NCBI RefSeq assembly: GCF_000799735.1
Contig: NZ_JUHH01000001.1
Span: forward strand, 1,798,001 to 1,862,000
Length of the DNA stretch: 64,000 bases
Reading direction: 5' to 3'
Origin: Methylotenera sp. G11
GTDB lineage: Bacteria > Pseudomonadota > Gammaproteobacteria > Burkholderiales > Methylophilaceae
In this document: piece after piece, positions 30,200-42,270 of the stretch
Position numbering within the stretch: position 1 is the stretch's first letter
How the letters are laid out: each line of letters opens with the position of its first letter
Program-made: the position numbers and the translations under genes
Notes under the pieces: generated by a model
Told to the model about the DNA's origin: nothing
Database searches by the model: none
What the model saw: the letters and a program-made list of their open reading frames with translations, nothing else

Positions 30200-30290
30200 G
30201 TTATTTAAAACATCGTTTTACATGACCTTGTAACGAGATTGCGTTAAACTTTCATACTCTTGGTTTTATAGATATTTTTGTGGTTAAAAC

Positions 30291-32216
30291 ATGAATTTTC
30301 CTGATATTTTTGATGTAATCGTAGTGGGCGGTGGACATGCCGGAACTGAGGCGGCGCTAGCTGCTGCGCGCATGGGGCAGAAGACCCTATTGCTCACGCA
30401 CAACATTGAAACTTTGGGGCAAATGTCCTGTAACCCGAGTATTGGTGGCATTGGCAAAGGTCATCTGGTTAAAGAGGTGGATGCGCTTGGTGGCGCTATG
30501 GCGGCGGCAACAGATCAGGGAGGCATACAGTTCCGGATTTTAAATTCCAGCAAAGGCCCTGCTGTGCGTGCAACGCGCGCGCAGGCCGACCGTGTATTAT
30601 ATAAAGCTGCTATTAGACACAAGCTGGAGAATCAGGAAAATCTGTGGCTGTTTCAGCAGGCAGTTGATGACATTATTCTGGATGGTGAGCGCGCTGCCGG
30701 TGTGGTCACGCAATTAGGTCTCCGTTTTGCCTCAAAATCTGTGGTGCTGACGGCTGGTACTTTCTTGGGTGGCCTGGTGCATGTGGGTTTGGAAAATTAC
30801 AGTGCCGGTCGTGCCGGTGATCCACCTTCCATATCATTGGCGGCACGCTTGCGTGAAATAGGCTTGCCAGCCGGGCGTTTAAAAACCGGTACGCCACCAC
30901 GTATTGACGGCCGCACGATTGATTATTCCGTCATGACCGTGCAGCCTGGGGATGACCCGGTGCCGGTGTTTTCATTTTTAGGGAATGCTGCACAGCACCC
31001 TGCACAACTCCCCTGCTGGATTACGCATACCAATGAACGTACGCATGAGATTATTCGTAGCGGCCTGGATCGTTCGCCGATGTATACCGGCGTGATTGAA
31101 GGTGTGGGGCCGCGTTATTGCCCAAGCGTGGAAGATAAAATCCACCGCTTTGCAGATAAGGAATCACATCAGATATTTCTGGAGCCGGAAGGTTTAACGA
31201 CCAACGAGATTTATCCGAACGGTATCTCGACCAGCTTGCCGTTTGATATTCAATTGGCGCTGGTGCGTTCTGTTAAAGGTTTGGAGAACGCACATATCCT
31301 ACGTCCGGGTTATGCGATTGAATATGATTACTATGATCCGCGCGCTTTAAAAAGCACGCTGGAAACAAAGTCTGTACAAGGCCTGTTCTTTGCAGGGCAA
31401 ATCAACGGTACGACCGGTTACGAAGAGGCTGCTGCCCAAGGTTTGCTCGCCGGTGCTAATGCCGGGTTGTATGCGCAAGGTAAGGAGGGTTGGTGCCCTG
31501 CCCGTGATGAGGCTTATTTAGGCGTGCTGGTAGATGACCTGATTACGCGCGGTGTCAGTGAGCCGTATCGTATGTTTACCTCCAGGGCAGAATACAGGTT
31601 GCAACTCAGGGAGGATAATGCCGATATGCGCTTGACGGAAATCGGCCGTAAACTGGGCCTGGTGGATGATGTGCGTTGGGAAGCGTTTAGCCGGAAGCAG
31701 GAAGCAGTGGCGCGCGAGCAGGAGCGTCTGAAGAAGACTTTTGTGCAGCCGGCCAATCTGAGCGCAGAATTAATGCAGTCTGTTTTTGGCAAGCCACTTG
31801 AGCATGAGTATAGCTTGTTTGAATTGTTGCGCCGTCCAGAGGTGAGTTATGAGCAGGTGTTGTCACTGGGTGAGATAGGTCTGGGTGAGGTGGAGTCTGC
31901 TGTGCGTGAGCAGGTTGAAATTGCGGCCAAATACCAAGGATATATTGATCGTCAGATAGATGAGGTTGCGCGCAGTCGCGGCCAGGAAAACACTAAGTTG
32001 CCGAGCGACCTTGATTATCGTGAGATTCACGGCCTGCCGATCGAAGCGCAGCAAAAGCTGAATGCACATAAGCCGGAAACCATTGGCCAGGCTAGTCGTA
32101 TATCAGGCATTACGCCGGCAGCGATTTCATTGCTGCTGGTATACCTGAAGCGTAAATCACGCGCTAAGGCAGCCAATCTGGATGGTGCGCCGGGTGATGT
32201 CGGGGATGCGGCATGA
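30291..32216 (+). CDS. mnmG: tRNA uridine-5-carboxymethylaminomethyl(34) synthesis enzyme MnmG
   Basis: MnmG (GidA) is the FAD-dependent partner of MnmE. The 641-residue protein has the dinucleotide-binding [10 protein letters not shown] (residues 13-22), [34 protein letters not shown] and the C-terminal [17 protein letters not shown] segment. It overlaps rsmG by 4 bp. It lies close to the proposed origin, as gidA does in many proteobacteria. Confidence 0.98.
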   Translation: MNFPDIFDVIVVGGGHAGTEAALAAARMGQKTLLLTHNIETLGQMSCNPSIGGIGKGHLVKEVDALGGAMAAATDQGGIQFRILNSSKGPAVRATRAQADRVLYKAAIRHKLENQENLWLFQQAVDDIILDGERAAGVVTQLGLRFASKSVVLTAGTFLGGLVHVGLENYSAGRAGDPPSISLAARLREIGLPAGRLKTGTPPRIDGRTIDYSVMTVQPGDDPVPVFSFLGNAAQHPAQLPCWITHTNERTHEIIRSGLDRSPMYTGVIEGVGPRYCPSVEDKIHRFADKESHQIFLEPEGLTTNEIYPNGISTSLPFDIQLALVRSVKGLENAHILRPGYAIEYDYYDPRALKSTLETKSVQGLFFAGQINGTTGYEEAAAQGLLAGANAGLYAQGKEGWCPARDEAYLGVLVDDLITRGVSEPYRMFTSRAEYRLQLREDNADMRLTEIGRKLGLVDDVRWEAFSRKQEAVAREQERLKKTFVQPANLSAELMQSVFGKPLEHEYSLFELLRRPEVSYEQVLSLGEIGLGEVESAVREQVEIAAKYQGYIDRQIDEVARSRGQENTKLPSDLDYREIHGLPIEAQQKLNAHKPETIGQASRISGITPAAISLLLVYLKRKSRAKAANLDGAPGDVGDAA

Positions 32217-32896
32217 GTGCACCTGGTTTGAATAAGAGCATGCCTGCCAACTTGAAACCTGACGCCCTTGCACAGCTGCGTGCAAAATTGGAAACCGGTT
32301 TGCAGGAAATGGGTTTGCAGGTGACGGTTGAGCAGCAGCAGAAGCTGCTTGATTATGTTGCGCTGATCTATAAGTGGAATCAGGTACATAACCTCACCGC
32401 AGTGCGGGAACCGATGGAAATGGTAACGCTGCATATCTTGGATAGCTTGTCCGTATTACCTTACATTGATTGTAAGCGCTTACTTGATGTGGGTGCCGGT
32501 GCCGGCCTGCCCAGTATCCCGCTGGCAATCTGTTTGCCGGGGTTGCAGGTAACGGCGATTGATGCGGTGCAGAAAAAAGTGATCTTTATGCGGCAGGCAA
32601 AAGCGCAGCTGGGCCTGGCTAATTTCAATGTGATACATGGCCGTATTGAAGATCAGGAAGTGCCCAGTAAAGAAATGCCCGAGAAGTTTGATGTGATTAC
32701 TTCGCGTGCATTTTCGGAAATCGGCCTGTTTGTAAAGCTGACAAAACATTTGCTGGCAGATGGTGGAAGATGGCTGGCAATGAAAGGTATCGTGCCCCAG
32801 CATGAGTTTGATAAGAGCGGATTGCGGCCAGTGGATATTAAAGTATTGAAAGTGGCCGGGCTGGATGCTGAACGGCACTTGATCATTCTGGAATAG
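32213..32896 (+). CDS. rsmG: 16S rRNA (guanine-527-N7)-methyltransferase RsmG
   Basis: RsmG (GidB) methylates G527 of 16S rRNA. The 227-residue protein shows [18 protein letters not shown], the SAM-binding [17 protein letters not shown], and [18 protein letters not shown]. The start overlaps the mnmG stop (ATGA). An internal in-frame ATG at 32240 could give a form shorter by nine residues, nearer the family's usual length. Confidence 0.96.
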   Translation: MSAPGLNKSMPANLKPDALAQLRAKLETGLQEMGLQVTVEQQQKLLDYVALIYKWNQVHNLTAVREPMEMVTLHILDSLSVLPYIDCKRLLDVGAGAGLPSIPLAICLPGLQVTAIDAVQKKVIFMRQAKAQLGLANFNVIHGRIEDQEVPSKEMPEKFDVITSRAFSEIGLFVKLTKHLLADGGRWLAMKGIVPQHEFDKSGLRPVDIKVLKVAGLDAERHLIILE

Positions 32897-32991
32897 ATTC
32901 TTTAGTAAGGTAGTGTGTTTGCAGTAGAAATCTTTTTAAGCGGGTTTCGTAAATCGCTGGTTACGTAATACTGAAAGCCTAGAAAAATAAC

Positions 32992-33777
32992 ATGAAAATA
33001 TTAGCAATTACCAATCAAAAAGGTGGTGTGGGTAAAACTACAACCTGTGTCAATTTGGCAGCTAGTCTGGCTAGCCTGGGTAAACGAGTGCTGTTGATTG
33101 ACCTTGATCCGCAAGGCAATGCCAGTACCGGCAGCGGTATTGATAAGGCGCACCTGAAATTGAGTATCTACCATGTGTTGATTGGTGAGAAGTCGTTGCA
33201 GGAAGTTGTGGTTAACAGCGAAAAAGGCGGTTTTGATATCGCGCCTTCAAATCGCGAGCTTGCAGGGGCGGAAGTCGAGCTGGTCAATGAACTGGCACGC
33301 GAGAACCGCTTAAAGTCTGCAATTGCAAAAATAAGCGGCGATTATGATTTTGTATTGCTGGACTGCCCCCCTGCCCTCAACTTGGTTACGGTCAATGCGT
33401 TGACGGCTGCCAGTGCGGTCATGATTCCCATGCAGTGTGAATATTATGCTTTGGAGGGCTTGTCGGATCTGGTGAATACGATTAAAAAAGTGCGCGCGCA
33501 TTTGAACCCGACACTTGAGATTGAGGGGTTGCTACGCACTTTGTTTGATAACCGCAACATGCTGGCGCAGCAAGTGTCGGCACAGTTGATCAGCCATTTT
33601 GGCGATAAAGTCTACAAAACGGTGATTCCACGTAATATTCGATTGGCAGAGGCTCCCAGTTACGGCGTGCCGGTGCTTAGTTATGATAAGAGTTCTAAAG
33701 GCGCATTAGCTTACATGGAGTTGGCGCAGGAAATTACCCATAAAGAAAATATACGCAAAGAGAAAACACATGGTTAA
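32992..33777 (+). CDS. parA: Chromosome partitioning ATPase ParA (Soj)
   Basis: ParA forms ATP-dependent dimers on the nucleoid that pull ParB-parS complexes apart. The 261-residue protein has the deviant Walker A KGGVGKTT (residues 10-17), LLIDLDPQGNAST, and VLLDCPPALNLV. It lacks the long N-terminal DNA-binding extension of plasmid type Ia ParA, so it is the chromosomal Soj type. It overlaps parB by 8 bp. Confidence 0.97.
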   Translation: MKILAITNQKGGVGKTTTCVNLAASLASLGKRVLLIDLDPQGNASTGSGIDKAHLKLSIYHVLIGEKSLQEVVVNSEKGGFDIAPSNRELAGAEVELVNELARENRLKSAIAKISGDYDFVLLDCPPALNLVTVNALTAASAVMIPMQCEYYALEGLSDLVNTIKKVRAHLNPTLEIEGLLRTLFDNRNMLAQQVSAQLISHFGDKVYKTVIPRNIRLAEAPSYGVPVLSYDKSSKGALAYMELAQEITHKENIRKEKTHG

Positions 33778-34645
33778 GTTAAAAGGTTTGGGGCGCGGTC
33801 TGGATGCCCTGCTTGCTGGGGATATGGGCAGTGTGGGCGAGGCTGATTCACTGTTGATGCTGAAAGTGGAGCAGTTGCGTCCGGGTAAATACCAGCCGCG
33901 CAGCTATATGGATGAAGCGGCTTTGCAGACCTTGGCCGATTCCATTAAAGCACAAGGCATCATGCAGCCGATTCTGGTGCGCCAGTTGGCGGATGAGCAG
34001 TACGAGATTATTGCCGGTGAACGCCGCTGGCGTGCAAGCCAGCGTGCCGGTTTAAAAGAGGTGCCGGTGCTGGTGCGCGAAATTGCAGATGAAGCAGCAC
34101 TGGCGATGGCACTGATCGAGAACATTCAGCGTGAAAACCTGAATCCTCTGGAAGAGGCGCAAGGGATCAAGCGTCTGATTGATGAGTTTGACATGACGCA
34201 TGAAAAAGCGGCCGCGGCCGTTGGCCGGTCACGCGTTGCAGTGTCAAACCTGTTGCGCCTGCTGACTTTAAGCACTCCTGTGCAGGATATGTTGATGCAT
34301 GGCAAGCTGGATATGGGGCATGCGCGTGCGCTGGTTGGCCTGGATGGCGCGCAGCAGGTGCTGATGGCGGAACAGATTGTGTATGACGGCTTGTCAGTGC
34401 GTGATGCCGAAGGGTTGGTTAAAAAACATCATGACGAGCATGAAAAGCCTGCTGCTAAAGCTGGGCTGACAGGCGCCAAAAAGGCGAATGCGAGCCAGGA
34501 TATCCTGCGCCTGCAGGAGTCGCTGAGCGACAGCCTGGGTGCTGCAGTGACCATCAAAGCTGGCGCTAACGGCGCAGGTATCTTGAAAATCAATTATGCC
34601 AGTCTTGACCAGCTGGATGAAATTATCGCCAAAATATCGCATTAG
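33770..34645 (+). CDS. parB: Chromosome partitioning protein ParB (Spo0J)
   Basis: ParB is the CTP-dependent clamp that loads at parS and spreads. The 291-residue protein begins KLKGLGRGLDALLAGD. It has the ParB/Srx-fold motifs QPRSYMDEAALQTLADSIK, ENIQRENLNPLEEA and GERRWRA (the CTP-binding region), then the helix-turn-helix KAAAAVGRSRVAVSNLLRLL. A C-terminal dimerisation region follows. The three perfect parS sites at 21.7-30.2 kb are its likely loading points. Confidence 0.97.
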   Translation: MVKLKGLGRGLDALLAGDMGSVGEADSLLMLKVEQLRPGKYQPRSYMDEAALQTLADSIKAQGIMQPILVRQLADEQYEIIAGERRWRASQRAGLKEVPVLVREIADEAALAMALIENIQRENLNPLEEAQGIKRLIDEFDMTHEKAAAAVGRSRVAVSNLLRLLTLSTPVQDMLMHGKLDMGHARALVGLDGAQQVLMAEQIVYDGLSVRDAEGLVKKHHDEHEKPAAKAGLTGAKKANASQDILRLQESLSDSLGAAVTIKAGANGAGILKINYASLDQLDEIIAKISH

Positions 34646-34759
34646 TAGTTTGTCGGCGAGATTGTGAAAAATAATCGTTAAAACAATCAGGGTTGGGTTG
34701 TAAATCTGGCAGCAGTTGCGTATTTTTACGCTAAGTGTTTAATTTACTTAACTTAACCC

Positions 34760-34788
34760 TTGACTAAAAAGTGCTAATAATTCAAAAT
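34760..34788 (+). promoter_or_regulatory. Candidate promoter of the atp operon
   Basis: TTGACT (34760-34765), a 17-bp spacer and CAAAAT (34783-34788). The -35 matches five of six consensus bases and the -10 four of six. It lies about 118 bp before the first atp gene in the 261-bp gap after parB. Confidence 0.4.
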
Positions 34789-34906
34789 CGCGGTCTTTGC
34801 TAGCTAATGCACGGTCTTTGAATTACCTGAAGCAGGTGCAAATTGCTCTGCAAGCAAGTCTGTGTCGAACGCTAAAGCTGATATTTCACGCGTTTGTAAA
34901 TAAATA

Positions 34907-35308
34907 GTGTTTAAATTAATTGGGTTTAAGTCATTGTCAGCATCAAATACAACAGATGTTTTTAGTAAGATGCTTAAAATCCAGGCAATTGCTACGGCAG
35001 CAGTGGCTGTCGTTGCGCTGGTTCTGGCGGGGTTAAATGCAGGATTGTCCGCCGTTTTGGGTGGTGCCAGTGTGATTGTTGGTGCGTATGCGGCAACAAT
35101 GGTTGCCAGACGCAGCAAAAATAAAAATGAAGCTTCGGCAATCCTGATCAATTTGCTCAAGGCAGAAGCAGTAAAGATTCTGGTGATAATCGTACTTTTG
35201 TTTATCATCTTTGTAGTTTTTAAGCAGTTGGTGCCGTTTGCACTGATTGCAGGTTTGGCGGCTGCTGCTCTTTTTTCCGGCGCAGCCCTCAGTAAGTTAA
35301 ACGTGTAA
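34907..35308 (+). CDS. atpI: ATP synthase protein I (AtpI)
   Basis: A small membrane protein that begins most atp operons and aids assembly of the c ring or Mg2+ supply. The 133-residue frame has four hydrophobic segments (AIATAAVAVVALVLAGLNAG, AVLGGASVIVGAYAATMV, KILVIIVLLFIIFVV and ALIAGLAAAALFSGA). It starts at GTG 34907; an in-frame ATG at 34970 would give a 112-residue form and cannot be ruled out. It is 33 bp before atpB. Confidence 0.85.
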   Translation: MFKLIGFKSLSASNTTDVFSKMLKIQAIATAAVAVVALVLAGLNAGLSAVLGGASVIVGAYAATMVARRSKNKNEASAILINLLKAEAVKILVIIVLLFIIFVVFKQLVPFALIAGLAAAALFSGAALSKLNV

Positions 35309-35341
35309 TTTAAACAACCGTTTTTAGAAAAATATTGGATT

Positions 35342-36184
35342 ATGGCCACAGAACACGCAGATAACGCACAACATGCTGAACACGCTCTTACACCATCAGG
35401 TTATATCGAGCACCATTTAAGTTTTAATGCGCATCCTATCAATGAAGGTGCTGGGTTCTGGACCTTGCATGTTGACACTTTTGTGATGTCGGTAGCGCTG
35501 GGTTTATTGGTGATGGGTTTGGTGTGGCTGGCGGCGCGTAAGGCTACTGCCGGTGTTCCTGGCCGCGGCCAGGCCTTTGTTGAACTGGTGTTCGGTTTTG
35601 TAGATGACCAGGTTAAGAATATTTTCCACGGCAATCGCCACAGTTTCATCGCCCCAACCGCTTTGACCGTGTTTTTATGGGTGTTCGCAATGAACTCCAT
35701 GGACTTTTTACCGGTTGACTGGGTTGCCGGCCTCGTTTCATTCTTTGGTGGCGAGCATGCCAAGTGGCGTGCGGTACCTACCTCAGACATCAATACAACA
35801 TTCGCGTTGGCGCTGTCTGTATGGATTCTTATGATTTTCTTTGCTATCAAGGTCAAAGGCCTGGGCGGTTTCATCCATGAGTTATTCTGTGCCCCATTCG
35901 GTACCAAAATCTGGGTGTGGCCTGCTAATTTCCTGTTCAATCTGATTGAATATGTTTCAAAACCGCTTTCACACTCATTGCGTCTGTTCGGTAATATGTA
36001 CGCCGGTGAAGTGATCTTCCTGCTGTTGGGTCTATGGGCTGCTACAGGCGTAACGGGCACTATCGCCGGTGCGATCCTGGGAGCTGGCTGGTCAATCTTC
36101 CACATTTTGATCGTTGCGTTGCAAGCGTTCATTTTCATGATGCTGACAGTGGTTTACTTAGCTATGGCGCATGAGTCACATTAA
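35342..36184 (+). CDS. atpB: ATP synthase F0 subunit a
   Basis: Subunit a forms the two proton half-channels of F0. The 280-residue protein has five or six membrane helices, the conserved [18 protein letters not shown] segment with the essential arginine, and a C-terminal [19 protein letters not shown] helix. It has the Gln and polar residues typical of proton-driven enzymes. First structural gene of the operon. Confidence 0.97.
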   Translation: MATEHADNAQHAEHALTPSGYIEHHLSFNAHPINEGAGFWTLHVDTFVMSVALGLLVMGLVWLAARKATAGVPGRGQAFVELVFGFVDDQVKNIFHGNRHSFIAPTALTVFLWVFAMNSMDFLPVDWVAGLVSFFGGEHAKWRAVPTSDINTTFALALSVWILMIFFAIKVKGLGGFIHELFCAPFGTKIWVWPANFLFNLIEYVSKPLSHSLRLFGNMYAGEVIFLLLGLWAATGVTGTIAGAILGAGWSIFHILIVALQAFIFMMLTVVYLAMAHESH

Positions 36185-36244
36185 GATATTCAGGTTTTAA
36201 GCAGTACCGTTTTTGTAATTCAGTAGTTTTATTTTTAGTTGTAG

Positions 36245-36547
<303 letters not shown>

Positions 36548-36573
36548 TTGAAGCTGGGTAATTAAGCAAAATT

Positions 36574-36618
36574 AAGCCAACTAGTCATTAAACGATGTTT
36601 AATGACTAGTGCTTTTAT
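36574..36618 (+). promoter_or_regulatory. Intercistronic hairpin between atpE and atpF
   Basis: A 14-bp perfect stem (36580-36593 with 36597-36610) has a 3-base loop, extended by AAGC/GCTT outside a 2-base bulge, followed by TTTT. It has the form of a terminator or mRNA-stabilising structure. Partial termination, or protection of the upstream mRNA 3' end, would raise subunit c relative to the rest, which suits a ring of about ten or more copies. Confidence 0.65.
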
Positions 36619-36639
36619 GATTAACAATATGGATCAAAA

Positions 36640-37110
36640 ATGAACATTAACTTTACACTTATCGCACAAGCTATCGCATTTGCTGTGTTGATTTGGTTCA
36701 CAGTGAAATTCGTTTGGCCGCCGCTGTTAAAAGCGATTGAAGCGCGCCAAAAAGAAATCGCCGATGGTTTGGCTGCAGCGGCAGATGGCAGAAGTGCTCT
36801 GGAAGTGGCTGCCAAGAAATCAGAAGCGACATTGACTGAAGCTAAACAAAAGGCAAGTGAAATCATTGCACAAGCTGAAAAACGCGGCACACAAATCATC
36901 GAAGAAGCTAAAGGTAATGCCAAAGTTGAAGGTGACCGTATTATCGCTGGCGCTAAAGCTGAAATTGACCAGGAAGTTAACCGTGCAAAAGAAGGTTTGC
37001 GCGCACAAGTTTCTACATTGGCAATTGCAGGTGCTGAAAAAATCCTGCGTAAGGAAATTGACGCAGCAGCTCATAGCGAATTGTTAGCGAAACTCGCGGC
37101 AGAACTTTAA
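36640..37110 (+). CDS. atpF: ATP synthase F0 subunit b
   Basis: Subunit b is the peripheral stator stalk. The 156-residue protein has one N-terminal membrane helix ([25 protein letters not shown]) and a long charged Ala/Glu/Lys-rich helix that dimerises. Length equals that of E. coli b. The Trp-Pro-Pro after the helix is conserved. Confidence 0.97.
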   Translation: MNINFTLIAQAIAFAVLIWFTVKFVWPPLLKAIEARQKEIADGLAAAADGRSALEVAAKKSEATLTEAKQKASEIIAQAEKRGTQIIEEAKGNAKVEGDRIIAGAKAEIDQEVNRAKEGLRAQVSTLAIAGAEKILRKEIDAAAHSELLAKLAAEL

Positions 37111-37147
37111 GGCCTAGAGAAACAGGCAAGGGATAAAGGAAAATCAC

Positions 37148-37684
37148 ATGGCTGAAATATCAACCATCGCAAGGCCTTATGCTGTAGCTGCCTATAAATT
37201 AGGCCGCGAGCAGAATGCACTGGGCAAATGGTCTGAGATGTTGGGTTTTGCTGCTGCAGTTGCAAACGACGCGCAAATCAAGGCTTATATTCAAGACCCA
37301 AAAGTAGTGAGCAGCGAGCTGCAGGCAACTTTCTTGAAGGTGTGCGGCGATAAACTGAATGAAAACGGGCAAAACCTCATCAAGGTTTTAGTTGAGTATG
37401 GCCGTTTATCCATTCTGCCGGAAATCTACAGCGCATTTGAAGCACTCAAAGCGCAGGACGAAGGTACATTGGACGCAGAAATCATTGCTGCAGCTAAAAT
37501 CAGCGCAGCAGATACCAAGGATTTGGTAAAGCGCTTGGAAGCAAAATTCGGCAAGAAAATTGAAGCTAGTGTTTCTGTAGATCCAGAAATCATCGGTGGC
37601 ATCAAGATTATCGTTGGCGATACCGTAATAGACGCATCCGTCAAAGGCCAGTTACAAAATTTAGCCTATACGCTTACAGCTTAA
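37148..37684 (+). CDS. atpH: ATP synthase F1 subunit delta
   Basis: Subunit delta links the b stalk to the top of F1. The 178-residue protein opens with the family's IARPYAVAAYKLGREQ and ends with the conserved GGIKIIVGDTVIDASVKGQL segment. It follows atpF by 37 bp and precedes atpA by 18 bp. AAAGGA lies 8 bp before the ATG. Confidence 0.96.
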   Translation: MAEISTIARPYAVAAYKLGREQNALGKWSEMLGFAAAVANDAQIKAYIQDPKVVSSELQATFLKVCGDKLNENGQNLIKVLVEYGRLSILPEIYSAFEALKAQDEGTLDAEIIAAAKISAADTKDLVKRLEAKFGKKIEASVSVDPEIIGGIKIIVGDTVIDASVKGQLQNLAYTLTA

Positions 37685-37702
37685 GGCACAGGAGACAAAG
37701 CA

Positions 37703-39244
37703 ATGCAGTTATCTACATCAGAAATCAGTGAACTGATTAAAAGCAGATTAGAAAATTTTTCGACCAGTGCTGAAGCGCGTACTCAAGGTACGGTAATTTC
37801 AGTCACTGACGGTATCGTTCGTATTCACGGTCTTTCAAACGTGATGTCTGGCGAGATGATCGAATTCCCAGGCAATACATTCGGTCTGGCACTTAACCTT
37901 GAACGTGACTCAGTGGGTGCTGTGGTTCTGGGTGACTACGAACACATTACCGAAGGCGATACATGTAAATGTACAGGCCGCATTCTGGAAGTGCCGGTGG
38001 GTCCTGAACTGATCGGCCGCGTTGTGAACGCGCTGGGTCAGCCAATCGATGGTAAAGGCCCTGTTAACGCTAAAATGACCGACAAGATCGAAAAAGTTGC
38101 TCCTGGCGTTATTGCACGTAAATCAGTTTCACAACCAGTGCAAACCGGTCTGAAATCAGTTGACTCAATGGTTCCGGTTGGCCGTGGCCAACGTGAACTG
38201 ATCATCGGTGACCGTCAGACAGGTAAGACTGCGGTTGCAGTGGATGCGATCATCAACCAGAAAGGTCAGAACATGACCTGTATCTACGTTGCGATCGGCC
38301 AAAAGGCTTCTACTATCGCTAACGTGGTGCGTAAACTGGAAGAAAACGGTGCTTTAGAGTACACGATCGTAGTTGCAGCAGCAGCTTCTGATTCTGCAGC
38401 ATTGCAGTTCCTGGCACCATACGCCGGTTGTACTATGGGCGAATACTTCCGTGACCGTGGTCAAGATGCATTGATCGTTTATGATGACTTGTCAAAACAA
38501 GCGGTTGCTTACCGTCAAATCTCATTGCTGTTGCGCCGTCCACCAGGCCGTGAAGCTTACCCAGGTGACGTGTTCTACATCCACTCACGTCTGCTGGAGC
38601 GTGCTGCTCGTGTAAACGAAGAGTATGTAGAAAAGTTCACTAACGGTGAAGTTAAAGGCAAAACAGGTTCATTGACTGCATTGCCAGTAATTGAAACAGC
38701 GGCTGGTGACGTTTCCGCATTCGTTCCAACCAACGTGATTTCTATTACTGACGGCCAGATCTTCCTGGAAACTGACTTGTTCAATGCCGGTATCCGTCCT
38801 GCGATCAACGCTGGTATTTCAGTGTCACGCGTAGGTGGTGCAGCGCAAACCAAAGTCATCAAGAAACTGGGTGGCGGTGTACGTTTGGCTCTGGCTCAGT
38901 ACCGCGAATTGGCAGCGTTCGCGCAGTTCGCATCTGACCTGGATGAAGCGACACGTAAACAATTGGACCGCGGCCGTATGTTTACCGAATTGATGAAACA
39001 AGCACAATATGCACCGTTAAGCGTATCAAACATGGCAATTACCCTGTTTGCAGCGAATAAAGGTTACTTTGATGATGTTCCAACCAACAAGGTATTGGCA
39101 TTTGAAGGCAAGTTGCACGGTTTCATTGCTTCTAAATACAAAGCATTGGCTGATGCGATTGAAACAAGCAAAGATTTAAGCGGCGATAACGAGAAAGCAC
39201 TTGAAGCAGCTATTCAAGACTTCAAAGCGACAACTGCTTACTAA
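37703..39244 (+). CDS. atpA: ATP synthase F1 subunit alpha
   Basis: Subunit alpha is the non-catalytic nucleotide-binding subunit. The 513-residue protein has the Walker [29 protein letters not shown], and the ATP synthase alpha/beta signature near [14 protein letters not shown]. Codon use is strongly biased, as in other highly expressed genes. GGAGA ribosome site. Confidence 0.98.
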   Translation: MQLSTSEISELIKSRLENFSTSAEARTQGTVISVTDGIVRIHGLSNVMSGEMIEFPGNTFGLALNLERDSVGAVVLGDYEHITEGDTCKCTGRILEVPVGPELIGRVVNALGQPIDGKGPVNAKMTDKIEKVAPGVIARKSVSQPVQTGLKSVDSMVPVGRGQRELIIGDRQTGKTAVAVDAIINQKGQNMTCIYVAIGQKASTIANVVRKLEENGALEYTIVVAAAASDSAALQFLAPYAGCTMGEYFRDRGQDALIVYDDLSKQAVAYRQISLLLRRPPGREAYPGDVFYIHSRLLERAARVNEEYVEKFTNGEVKGKTGSLTALPVIETAAGDVSAFVPTNVISITDGQIFLETDLFNAGIRPAINAGISVSRVGGAAQTKVIKKLGGGVRLALAQYRELAAFAQFASDLDEATRKQLDRGRMFTELMKQAQYAPLSVSNMAITLFAANKGYFDDVPTNKVLAFEGKLHGFIASKYKALADAIETSKDLSGDNEKALEAAIQDFKATTAY

Positions 39245-39267
39245 TATCTAACTATTAGGACACTAAA

Positions 39268-40206
39268 ATGGCTGGTAGTAAAGAAATTAGAACCAAGATC
39301 AAGAGTGTAGAGAATACACGCAAGATCACTAAGGCGATGGAAATGGTGGCCGCTTCTAAAATGCGTAAAGCGCAGGATAGAATGCGTGCATCACGTCCAT
39401 ACGCCGAGAAAATCCGCAATGTTGCAGCTCACCTTTCACTCGCGCATTCTGAATACAAACACCCTTTTCTGTTAAAACGCGATCAGGCCAAGAATATCGG
39501 CATTATCGTTGTAAGCTCAGACAAGGGTCTTTGCGGCGGTTTGAACACCAACGTGCTGCGTATGACAGTGAACCAGATGAAAAACTGGGAAGCTGAAGGC
39601 AAGGAATTATCTGTCAGCGCCATTGGCAACAAAGGCTATGGTTTCATGAACCGTATCGGCGCCAATGTGAAATCACACATTACCGGATTAGGCGATGTAC
39701 CGCATCTGGATAAACTGATCGGTACGATCAAGGTGATGCTGGATGCTTATACATCTGGTGAAATCGATCAGCTGCATATCTGCTACACCCGCTTTATCAA
39801 TACCATGAAGCAGGAGCCGGTAATGGAGCAGTTGCTGCCATTGACTGCTGAGCGTTTAGGTACACATCCGACGGAAGATAAAGCGGAAGCATTGAGCACC
39901 AGTGCAGTAGTTAAGAGTGTTGTGCAGATCGGCGCAGCAAAAGGCCATTGGGATTATATCTATGAGCCTGAAGCGCAGCCGGTGATTGACGAGTTGATGG
40001 TGCGCTACATTGAATCATTGGTGTACAACGCAGTTTCTGAAAACATGGCGTCCGAGCAGTCATCACGTATGGTTGCGATGAAGGCGGCTTCCGACAATGC
40101 GAAGAACGTGATTGCCGAACTGAAACTGGTTTACAACAAAGCGCGTCAAGCGGCGATTACCAAAGAGATCTCGGAGATCGTTGGTGGCGCTGCCGCGGTT
40201 GCATAA
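39268..40206 (+). CDS. atpG: ATP synthase F1 subunit gamma
   Basis: Subunit gamma is the rotating central shaft. The 312-residue protein has the N-terminal [21 protein letters not shown] helix, [13 protein letters not shown], and a C-terminal helix ending in [13 protein letters not shown]. It is about 25 residues longer than the E. coli protein, a size seen in other betaproteobacteria. Confidence 0.97.
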   Translation: MAGSKEIRTKIKSVENTRKITKAMEMVAASKMRKAQDRMRASRPYAEKIRNVAAHLSLAHSEYKHPFLLKRDQAKNIGIIVVSSDKGLCGGLNTNVLRMTVNQMKNWEAEGKELSVSAIGNKGYGFMNRIGANVKSHITGLGDVPHLDKLIGTIKVMLDAYTSGEIDQLHICYTRFINTMKQEPVMEQLLPLTAERLGTHPTEDKAEALSTSAVVKSVVQIGAAKGHWDYIYEPEAQPVIDELMVRYIESLVYNAVSENMASEQSSRMVAMKAASDNAKNVIAELKLVYNKARQAAITKEISEIVGGAAAVA

Positions 40207-40238
40207 GCGATAAAGAATTTAATTAAAGTAATATCTGA

Positions 40239-41696
<1,458 letters not shown>

Positions 41697-41737
41697 GTTT
41701 TGCTTGGTTAATTAGTTAAACGCTTTAAGGAAAAAAA

Positions 41738-42163
41738 ATGGCAAATACTGTTCATATTGATGTAGTCAGTGCAGAAGCAAGCATTTTCTCAGGTGAAGCT
41801 GAGTTTGTGGTTGCGCCTGCCAGTGCCGGTGAAGTGGGTTTGTTCCCTAATCACGCACCTATGATTACTACCATCAAGCCTGGCGCTTTGCGTATCAAGC
41901 AAGCCAATGAAGCGGAAGAGACTTTGATTTTTATCTCAGGTGGTTTGCTTGAAGTGCAGCCTGGCGTAATCACGGTTTTAGCTGATACGGCAGTGCGTGG
42001 TCATGATCTGGATGAAGCAAAAGCGCTTGCAGCTAAAGAAGCTGCAGAAGAAGCGCTCAGAAACAGGACTTCAGATATCGATTACGCAACAGCGCAAGCT
42101 GAGTTGTCAGAAGCGGTTGCGCAGATTCAGACAATTGAGCGCTTACGTAAAAAAGCACACTAA
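41738..42163 (+). CDS. atpC: ATP synthase F1 subunit epsilon
   Basis: Subunit epsilon is the shaft-associated regulator of ATP hydrolysis. The 141-residue protein has the N-terminal beta-sandwich (VDVVSAEASIFSGEAEFVVAP-like start, GEVGLFPNHAPMITTIKPG) and a two-helix C-terminal domain (IDYATAQAELSEAVAQIQTIERL). It is the last gene of the operon and is followed by a terminator. Confidence 0.97.
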   Translation: MANTVHIDVVSAEASIFSGEAEFVVAPASAGEVGLFPNHAPMITTIKPGALRIKQANEAEETLIFISGGLLEVQPGVITVLADTAVRGHDLDEAKALAAKEAAEEALRNRTSDIDYATAQAELSEAVAQIQTIERLRKKAH

Positions 42164-42191
42164 TTGTTGTGAAACAGATGGTGTAACAAGC

Positions 42192-42218
42192 AAAAAGGCA
42201 GCCTCGGCTGCCTTTTTT
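42192..42218 (+). terminator. Rho-independent terminator of the atp operon
   Basis: The stem AAAAAGGCAGC / GCTGCCTTTTTT with a short C-T-C-G loop and a T run, 29 bp after the atpC stop. Confidence 0.92.
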
Positions 42219-42270
42219 GTTATACTTTGACTATGACCATGCGCTTTTACGGCGCGCTATCAGATTGATT

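Noticed and set aside
35401-36138. 245-codon open frame on the minus strand opposite atpB
   Set aside because: It is the antisense of a strongly conserved gene, has no family resemblance and its amino-acid use (many T, N, P, K) reflects the codon bias of atpB.
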